A stretch of DNA of 64,000 nucleotides, from assembly GCF_007990775.1 (NCBI RefSeq), contig NZ_BJXB01000001.1, forward strand, positions 186,001 to 250,000, in the 5' to 3' direction. The stretch's first letter is position 1, and the number at the start of each line of letters is the position of its first letter. The notes beneath the pieces were generated by a model. The model worked only from the letters and a program-made list of their open reading frames with translations. It searched no databases and had not been told where the DNA came from. The DNA is from Deinococcus cellulosilyticus NBRC 106333 = KACC 11606 (GTDB taxonomy: Bacteria > Deinococcota > Deinococci > Deinococcales > Deinococcaceae). The position numbers were made by a program, and so were the translations under genes. Shown one piece after another: positions 58,407 to 64,000 of this stretch.

Positions 58407-60575
58407 ATGAGCGAAGCCCGGCAGACCACCCTCACCTACTTTGTGGATGACATGGACTGCGCCAACTGTGTCAAAAAAGTGGAGGCGGCCACCAGCAGGC
58501 TTCCCGGAGCACAGGTTCGCAGGACCAGCTTCACCACCCAGATTCTGGAAGTGGACCTCGATGAAACCCAGACCCCCCGGAGCACCCTGGAGAAAAACCT
58601 GCGTGACATGGGTTATGCTCCCAGCCTGAAAGCCGAGAACGGTCAGGAGCAGCGCGTCCAGAGCACAACCCCAGATCTTGCCCACTCCCACGCAGAACAC
58701 CAGCATGCAGGGCATGTGCATGAACATGAAAAAGGACCCTGGCACCAGACCCGACAGGGAAAACTGGTGATCCAGAGCGGACTGTTGCTGGCTGTGGCCT
58801 ACCTGCTGGGCTTTGGGCTTCCTGCTTTTTCAAAATGGTTCTACATTGCAGCCACCCTCATTGGCGTGTGGCCCCTGCTCAAAAAAGCCGTGGCCTCTGC
58901 ACGCCTTGGAGACCCTTTCAGCATCAACATGCTGGTGAGTGTGGCCGCCCTCTCCTCCCTCCTGATTGGCGCAGAGGCAGAAGGGGCCGTGGTGGTCTTC
59001 TTCTTCGCCATTGGTGAACTGCTCGAAGGGGTGGCGGCAGGACGGGCCAGACAGAGCATCAAAGCCCTGGCTGCACTGGCCCCAAAAACCGCCACTGTGA
59101 TGGAAAATGGTCAGGCCAGAGAAGTCCCGGCGGCATCCCTGCAGGTGGGTCAGGTGGTGCGGGTTTCCCCTGGGGGTCGCATCCCCGCAGATGGGACCAT
59201 TCTGGAAGGGGAAAGCAGCATTGATGATTCTCCGGTGACTGGAGAGAGCATGCCCGTCAACAAAGGGGTGAACAGCCCTGTTTTTGCAGGCTCCATCAAT
59301 CTGGAAGCCGTGCTGTTGGTCCGGGTGGACAGGGCAGCAAAGGACAACACCATCGCCCGCATCATCCGCATGGTGGAAGAGGCAGAAGAGTCAAAAGCTC
59401 CCACGGCCCGCTTCATTGACCGCTTCAGCCGCTATTACACCCCCCTGGTCGTGCTTGCTGCTGCCCTGACTGCACTGGTTCCCCCTGTTCTCATGGGAGA
59501 GAACTGGCTCGACTGGATCTACAAGGGCATCTCGATCCTGCTGATCGGCTGCCCGTGTGCCCTGGTGCTGTCCACACCTGCAGCCATCACATCAGGGATT
59601 GCTTCTGGGGCCAGAAGAGGACTGCTGATCAAAGGGGGAGCAGCCCTGGAATCCCTCGGAACAGTGAAAACTGTGGCTTTCGACAAGACCGGAACGCTGA
59701 CCCGCAATCGCCCCCAGGTCACCGATGTGATCCCACTGGAGGGAACAGCAGAACAGAACATCCTTCTGGCTGCTGCGGTAGAGCAAGGCTCAAACCACCC
59801 GCTGGCAAAAGCCATCCTTGAAAAAGCTGGAACACAGACGCTGCCTCAGGCACAGCAAGCAAGGGCTTTGCAGGGCAAAGGGGTCTCTGCCCTGCTGGAC
59901 GGGGTTCTGCATCAGGTCACTTCTCCAAACCATGCAAGCACCCTGACCGACCTGTCTCCTTTCAGGGACCAGATCACCTCTCTGGAAGAGCAGGGCAAAA
60001 CCGTGGTGGTGCTCCTGCGTGAACAGACACCCCTCGCCCTGATTGCCATTCGGGATGAACCCCGGGAAGATGCCAGGTCTGCCATTCAGGAACTGAAACA
60101 GCTTGGGGTGCAGGCTGTGATGCTCACAGGGGACAACACCCGCACAGGTCAGGCCATTGCCCGTGAACTGGACATGGAGGTGCAGGCTGAACTCCTGCCC
60201 GAAAACAAACTGCAGGTGATCCGAAGCCGCAAAGAACAGGGTGGGGTTGCGATGGTGGGAGACGGCATCAACGATGCTCCTGCCCTTGCTGAATCCACTG
60301 TGGGCATCGCGATGGGTGGAGGCACCGAAGTGGCCCTGGAAACTGCAGATGCTGCCCTGCTCAAAAACCAGGCCCGCGACGTTCCTGCCCTGATTGTGCT
60401 GTCCAGACGCACCATGGGAAACATCAAACAGAACATCACCTTTGCCCTGGGCCTGAAAGCCGTCTTTCTGGTCACCACGTTGATGGGGTACACCAACCTC
60501 TGGATGGCCATTCTGGCAGACACCGGAGCCACCATGATCGTGACTGCCAACGCATTGCGTCTGCTCAGGAAATAG
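58407..60575 (+). CDS. Heavy-metal P-type ATPase, Zn/Cd/Pb type
   Basis: A 722-residue P1B ATPase that exports soft divalent metals. Metal-binding domain with C18-x-x-C21 (DDMDCANCVKK), a His-rich loop (about 92-112, HSHAEHQHAGHVHEHE), metal-channel motif CPC at 382-384, phosphorylation site D426 in DKTGT, SNHPLAKAI and hinge GDGINDAP. The tail NLWMAILADTGATMIVTANAL is ZntA/CadA-like and not CopA-like, pointing to zinc, cadmium or lead. It is leaderless and preceded by a CadC/SmtB-type operator. The likely repressor is encoded 3 kb downstream. Confidence 0.94.
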   Translation: MSEARQTTLTYFVDDMDCANCVKKVEAATSRLPGAQVRRTSFTTQILEVDLDETQTPRSTLEKNLRDMGYAPSLKAENGQEQRVQSTTPDLAHSHAEHQHAGHVHEHEKGPWHQTRQGKLVIQSGLLLAVAYLLGFGLPAFSKWFYIAATLIGVWPLLKKAVASARLGDPFSINMLVSVAALSSLLIGAEAEGAVVVFFFAIGELLEGVAAGRARQSIKALAALAPKTATVMENGQAREVPAASLQVGQVVRVSPGGRIPADGTILEGESSIDDSPVTGESMPVNKGVNSPVFAGSINLEAVLLVRVDRAAKDNTIARIIRMVEEAEESKAPTARFIDRFSRYYTPLVVLAAALTALVPPVLMGENWLDWIYKGISILLIGCPCALVLSTPAAITSGIASGARRGLLIKGGAALESLGTVKTVAFDKTGTLTRNRPQVTDVIPLEGTAEQNILLAAAVEQGSNHPLAKAILEKAGTQTLPQAQQARALQGKGVSALLDGVLHQVTSPNHASTLTDLSPFRDQITSLEEQGKTVVVLLREQTPLALIAIRDEPREDARSAIQELKQLGVQAVMLTGDNTRTGQAIARELDMEVQAELLPENKLQVIRSRKEQGGVAMVGDGINDAPALAESTVGIAMGGGTEVALETADAALLKNQARDVPALIVLSRRTMGNIKQNITFALGLKAVFLVTTLMGYTNLWMAILADTGATMIVTANALRLLRK

Positions 60576-60626
60576 GCGTCTGACTGGTCTCTCATCCAGT
60601 TGAAACCATAATTTTTACACTTCGGG

Positions 60627-60632
60627 TAAAAT
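60627..60632 (+). promoter_or_regulatory. -10 box of the DUF3105 lipoprotein gene
   Basis: TAAAAT, nine bases before the ATG at 60642; leader of about two bases, no ribosome site. Confidence 0.4.
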
Positions 60633-60641
60633 GACACTGGA

Positions 60642-61154
60642 ATGAAACGCATCCACAGCACACTTCTTCTGGTCGCAGGCCTGATCGGTCTGGCCGCATG
60701 CAACAACAATTCGGGCAACATTGAAGGCGTCGAGAGCTTCAAGGTCGCACAGGGCCACAAAGAGGGACAGCTGTCCTACGAACAGACCCCTCCGGTGGGA
60801 GGAGAACACAATCCCATCTGGCAGAACTGCGGCGTGTACGAAAAACCCCTCTACAATGAGTATGCTGTGCACTCTCTGGAACACGGTGCAGTCTGGATCA
60901 CCTACCAGCCTGACCTTCCAAAAGAAGAAGTGGACAAGCTGATTCAGGCCGCCAAGTCCAACAGTTATACCCTGGTTTCCCCCTTTCCAGGTCTGGACAG
61001 CAAGGTTGCCCTCGCTGCCTGGGGAAAAATGCTGAAGCTGGACAGTGCAGATGACAAACGCATTGGACAGTTCATCAGCACCTATGCCCAGAGCAGCACC
61101 AACGCCCCTGAACCCGGCGCAGCCTGCTCTGGTGGATACAGCGAAACCCGATAA
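60642..61154 (+). CDS. DUF3105 lipoprotein
   Basis: A 170-residue exported lipoprotein: signal with lipobox (GLIGLAAC, cysteine near residue 20). The mature domain has the DUF3105 core YEQTPPVGGEHNPIWQNCGVY and NEYAVHSLEHGAVWITYQP, with conserved His and Cys residues that could bind a metal, and a final Cys near GAACSGGY. The function of the family is unknown. Its place between a metal exporter and a CadC-like repressor suggests a part in metal stress, which is inference only. An intrinsic terminator follows. Confidence 0.85.
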   Translation: MKRIHSTLLLVAGLIGLAACNNNSGNIEGVESFKVAQGHKEGQLSYEQTPPVGGEHNPIWQNCGVYEKPLYNEYAVHSLEHGAVWITYQPDLPKEEVDKLIQAAKSNSYTLVSPFPGLDSKVALAAWGKMLKLDSADDKRIGQFISTYAQSSTNAPEPGAACSGGYSETR

Positions 61155-61167
61155 AACCTGAACCTTA

Positions 61168-61199
61168 CAGAGCAGAGGATTCTCTGCTCTGTTCTTTTT
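61168..61199 (+). terminator. Intrinsic terminator after the DUF3105 gene
   Basis: CAGAGCAGAG and CTCTGCTCTG pair perfectly around GATT, then TTCTTTTT. Confidence 0.85.
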
Positions 61200-61358
61200 G
61201 CTGTAAAAATTGAAAAGGCAACAGGTGGGAGATGCGCTGACAGAAGGTTTGTGCTGACGGCTGAGGGTGGATCGGTTTTCCAGTGACATCGACCCAGCAG
61301 AGCCCTGAAATTCCGCTGCCAGGTGCCGCACTGCACTTTTGCTGAACATCTGATCAGG

Positions 61359-61364
61359 TATACT
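61359..61364 (+). promoter_or_regulatory. -10 box of the CadC-like regulator gene
   Basis: TATACT, eight bases before the ATG at 61373. A TGAACATCTGATCA stretch just upstream could be a degenerate autoregulatory site; it lacks the perfect symmetry of the ATPase operator. Confidence 0.5.
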
Positions 61365-61372
61365 GGTCTCAA

Positions 61373-61735
61373 ATGACCGTTCCTGCCCAAGAAGACGTGT
61401 GTGAAACCAGTTGCGTGCATCCTGACGCCGTTCAGGTCGCCCGGGCTGCCCTGCCACAGGAATCCAGCCTGGAGGCGGCCATTGTGCTCCTGAAGGCTGT
61501 TGCAGATCCCACCCGACTGAAAATCCTCTCTGCCCTTTCCAGCACGGAGCTTTGCGTGTGCGATCTGGCACAGGTGGTGGGCATCAGTGAGTCGAATGCC
61601 AGCCACCAGTTGCGCCTCCTGCGCACAGCAAGGCTGGTGCGTTACCGCAAGGAGGGCAGGGTGGCGTACTACCAGCTTGCAGACCACCACGTGAGAGAGC
61701 TCTTGAGCAGCGCCCTGGAGCATGCCCAGGAATAA
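61373..61735 (+). CDS. CadC-like ArsR/SmtB metal-sensing repressor
   Basis: A 120-residue winged-helix repressor released from DNA by metal. The four cysteines of the CadC sensing site are present: C10 and C14 in [10 protein letters not shown], and C61 and C63 in ELCVCDLAQ at the start of the recognition-helix bundle. The core [14 protein letters not shown] and [21 protein letters not shown] is typical. CadC-type sites answer to cadmium, lead or zinc. Its likely target is the palindrome at 58374-58397 in front of the P-type ATPase. The last 14 bp overlap the start of a MalT-like regulator gene. Confidence 0.92.
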   Translation: MTVPAQEDVCETSCVHPDAVQVARAALPQESSLEAAIVLLKAVADPTRLKILSALSSTELCVCDLAQVVGISESNASHQLRLLRTARLVRYRKEGRVAYYQLADHHVRELLSSALEHAQE

Positions 61736-63875
61736 CCTGCCACGCCATGAATTGCTGAATCGTCTCTCTCAGCGGCAGGCGATTCAGGTGCTCCATGCTC
61801 CTGCAGGATATGGCAAAACGGCTGTCCTGAAAGCTTTCCAGATTCTGCATCCGGCTGCCCTGTGTCTGGATGATGCAGACCGGATGGACCCACAGGTGCT
61901 GGAACATCAAGTGCTGGGCTGGCCCGCCGAACAATCTGTCCTGCTTGCTGCACGTAACTTTCCTTACACAGCCCTGAGGAGGGTGACGTACCAGCGTGAT
62001 GTACAGGTCTGGTCCAGCGAAGAACTGGCTTTCAGCGAAGCAGAGGCCCTGGAGTGGGGCCTGCAGTCTGGATTTGCTCCAGAAGATGTTCTGGATGCAC
62101 AGCAGAAATGGATGGGCTGGATTCATCCCATGCATCTGGATTTGCAGGGCAGTCGCCTGATGCTGCATGAATTTCTGGAACAGGAGGTTCTGCCAGGGAA
62201 ACAGGGGCTTGCTGAACTCGCTCCACTTTCCGAAATCACCCCAGAAATGGCAGGTTACCTGCTGGGCAGAGAGCAAGCCCAAAGAATCAAAAATTCCAGC
62301 TGGGTGCTACAACGCCTGTTTCGCGGCACCGAGGAACACTGGAGGTGGGTTCCCGGCCTGCGGGACCATCTGCTGTTGCTGCAGGCTTTCCAGCACACCT
62401 CTCCTGCGTACCTGCAGGACATCCTGAACCTTCTGCTGGATGACCACAAATACCATGAAGCCCTCACCCTGGTGCAGCAGCATTTCACATCAGAGGGTGC
62501 CTTGCTGTGGTTGCACACCCACCTGCAGGACCTGCTGCTTGCAGGGTGCAGCGAGCAGATCCATGAGGTTTTTCATGAACTGCTCGGCCAGCCTTGCTCT
62601 GGAACACTGGAGGCCAGAAGAATCCTGATCCGCAGCTACATGGCGTTTTTTGGAGGGACCCCATACAGGGCCAGCCTCGGAGAACTGAAAGGGGTCCTCT
62701 GTCTGACTTCAGAGGAACAACTCCAGTCTGAAGCCCATGCCCTGCTGTCATGGTGGACCCCAGACCCAGAGCAGGCCACACTCAGCCGCGCGGAGGCCCT
62801 GAAGCTCGCAGACCACCGGCATTTTTTCAGGCACCTTGCCCAGGTTGGACTGGGGAGGGAAAAAACCCTGCGGGAAGATTTCGCTGTTGTAGACGCTTAT
62901 TTCAGAGAGCTGCTGGGGCAGACTTTGCAGGCAGGTCTGGTCTGTGAATCCCTGCTGACCCTCCTGATGCAGGCCCAGGGTCAGGTGCATCACCTGAAAC
63001 TTCGTCTGGCAGAACAGACCCTCAGGCAGCTTTTTGATCTGGGCAGCCAGCATCCTGATCGTTGCAGGCCCCTGGTCGCCCATGCCAGAGCCCTGCATGC
63101 GCAGCTGTGTCTGCTGGCCCTTCGCCCGGAAGAGGCGGTGCAATCTGCGCAGCAGGCCAGAAGGTGGGCAGAAAAGACCTACCATGCCCACCTGTTGCAA
63201 CAATCTGCAGATGCTTTGCTGCTGGGACAGCATTTTCTGAATGATGCTGTGGCTGCCCTCCCTGAGACTTCACCCAGCATCCAGGCCCAGGTGCGCCTGT
63301 TGCAGGGACATCCTCTGCAGGCCCTGGAATTGCTTTCTGGTGCGGCTTCATTCATGGGAGGTGTGCTGCAGGTGCGGTGCAGGCTGGATCTGGGAGACCA
63401 TCTGCGGGCCTCTGAGGCGCTTCGGCAGCTTGGAGCAGGTTCCGCCACAGAGCAGGTCTACCTGCAAGCCACAAAAGTGGATGTGTTGATGCGCCTGAAG
63501 AAGCTTTCTGAAGCCCGTCTTGCAGCGCGGAGTTTCTGGCAGACCGTGCAGTTTGAACCCATTTACCTTCCCCTGGTTGGTCTTTCAGAAGGTGCCCTGC
63601 TGCTGCTTTTCCGGGAAGCCCGCAAACAGGGCATCCAGCCTGCAGTTGCACTGGACACCCTGCGGGTTGCTCCTCCTCTGCTTGACCTTTCTGATCGGGA
63701 ACGCACCATGCTGCAGTTTCTCTCTGCCGGGCAATCCAACCAGCAGATGGCCGAGGCCCTGGGCATCAGTGTGAACACCGTCAAGTACCACCTGAAACAC
63801 CTTTACGAGAAACTGGGGGTCAGCAGCCGGGAGGCAGCGAGGGACCTGGGTCAAAGGGTCATTTCCGGTTGGTGA
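61722..63875 (+). CDS. MalT-like LuxR-family regulator (717 aa)
   Basis: A second large ATPase regulator. Walker [13 protein letters not shown] near residues 25-36; [12 protein letters not shown] is the Walker B region; long helical repeats follow, and the last 65 residues are a LuxR HTH ([41 protein letters not shown]). It is shorter in its helical part than the regulator at 31240 and not closely similar. The ATG lies inside the end of the CadC-like gene with GGAGC just before it, so the two are co-translated. Its stop overlaps the convergent lpd gene by 17 bp. Confidence 0.9.
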   Translation: MPRNNLPRHELLNRLSQRQAIQVLHAPAGYGKTAVLKAFQILHPAALCLDDADRMDPQVLEHQVLGWPAEQSVLLAARNFPYTALRRVTYQRDVQVWSSEELAFSEAEALEWGLQSGFAPEDVLDAQQKWMGWIHPMHLDLQGSRLMLHEFLEQEVLPGKQGLAELAPLSEITPEMAGYLLGREQAQRIKNSSWVLQRLFRGTEEHWRWVPGLRDHLLLLQAFQHTSPAYLQDILNLLLDDHKYHEALTLVQQHFTSEGALLWLHTHLQDLLLAGCSEQIHEVFHELLGQPCSGTLEARRILIRSYMAFFGGTPYRASLGELKGVLCLTSEEQLQSEAHALLSWWTPDPEQATLSRAEALKLADHRHFFRHLAQVGLGREKTLREDFAVVDAYFRELLGQTLQAGLVCESLLTLLMQAQGQVHHLKLRLAEQTLRQLFDLGSQHPDRCRPLVAHARALHAQLCLLALRPEEAVQSAQQARRWAEKTYHAHLLQQSADALLLGQHFLNDAVAALPETSPSIQAQVRLLQGHPLQALELLSGAASFMGGVLQVRCRLDLGDHLRASEALRQLGAGSATEQVYLQATKVDVLMRLKKLSEARLAARSFWQTVQFEPIYLPLVGLSEGALLLLFREARKQGIQPAVALDTLRVAPPLLDLSDRERTMLQFLSAGQSNQQMAEALGISVNTVKYHLKHLYEKLGVSSREAARDLGQRVISGW

Positions 63876-64000
63876 TGTGAATGGCTTCCTTGTGGCCGTG
63901 TTTTGCCGCTTCCATCAGGGTTTCAGACAATGTGGGATGAGGATGCACGCTGAGGGACAGGTCCTGCATGGAACTCCCCATTTCCAGCGCAATCAGGATT
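63859..64000 (-). CDS. lpd: Dihydrolipoamide dehydrogenase, C-terminal end
   Basis: Only the last 46 residues are in the window; the gene continues past the right edge. The stretch ALEMGSSMQDLSLSVHPHPTLSETLMEAA has the His-Pro-His-Pro-Thr-x-Ser-Glu active-site signature of the E3 subunit of 2-oxoacid dehydrogenase complexes, whose histidine and glutamate act on the partner subunit's disulfide. It is convergent with the MalT-like gene. Confidence 0.88.
   Translation of the reverse strand, partial: ILIALEMGSSMQDLSLSVHPHPTLSETLMEAAKHGHKEAIHITNRK

Overview
The window looks like chromosomal DNA of a Deinococcus-type bacterium. The main reasons are a glutaminyl-tRNA synthetase carrying a C-terminal YqeY domain, many start codons placed 5-8 nt after a TANNNT -10 box (leaderless promoters, common in Deinococcus), a moderately GC-rich base composition judged by eye, and a set of dispersed intergenic repeats. 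I see no rRNA, tRNA, CRISPR array, phage or insertion sequence. About 57 protein-coding genes are supported. Genes cut by the edges are pyruvate kinase (left) and dihydrolipoamide dehydrogenase (right).

Layout. 1-5.4 kb: pyruvate kinase with an N-terminal extension, an orphan ParA ATPase, small unknowns, a MITE-like inverted-repeat element, an APH-fold kinase and a SARP/BTAD regulator. 5.8-13.6 kb: a pseudo-receiver/PATAN/roadblock protein behind a palindrome-covered promoter, then a compact exporter operon of two TolC-like proteins, a MacA-like adaptor, a MacB-type ATPase and permease, and a Gln/Gly-repeat secreted protein. 13.6-21.2 kb: a cluster of palindromic repeats, a secreted protein, pdxY, a cupin, glnS with a heptanucleotide repeat inside its linker, more repeats, and glpK. 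21.3-27.4 kb: a YtfQ/YtfR/YtfT/YjfF-like sugar ABC transporter divergent from an ArsR-HTH regulator. 27.4-34.8 kb: redox enzymes (one SDR without its catalytic Tyr), a DUF4386 membrane protein, a CGNR-type regulator, a MalT-like LuxR regulator and a secreted protein with a duplicated domain.

35-43.6 kb is a signalling region: an OmpR/HAMP-kinase pair, a GGDEF-GAF protein, and convergent to it a tightly packed operon of heme oxygenase, bacteriophytochrome, Rcp-type response regulator and a REC-PAS-PAS-histidine kinase. 43.8-47.9 kb holds an ExbB-ExbD pair followed by a 710-residue protein with a TonB-like N-terminus, a huge Thr/Ser/Pro-rich linker and an unrecognised C-terminal domain, then a secreted protein. 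48.1-49.4 kb has two glycine-zipper stress-protein paralogues. 50.0-55.2 kb is a self-contained PTS locus (HPr and a DeoR regulator facing a short EI, a DhaM-like EIIA and an EIICBA permease) with matching TGATCA sites in both promoters. 55.3-58.2 kb is a LodA/LodB-type quinoprotein oxidase and its flavoprotein partner. 58.4-63.9 kb has a heavy-metal P-type ATPase behind a perfect SmtB/CadC-like palindrome, a DUF3105 lipoprotein, a CadC-like repressor and a second MalT-like regulator.

The strongest candidates for something undescribed are the ExbB/ExbD/Thr-rich transducer operon, the phytochrome operon facing a diguanylate cyclase, the two-TolC exporter with a Gln/Gly-repeat substrate-like protein, and the PTS module. 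Start sites were chosen from Shine-Dalgarno or leaderless -10 evidence. All family assignments are from reading motifs, with no database search.
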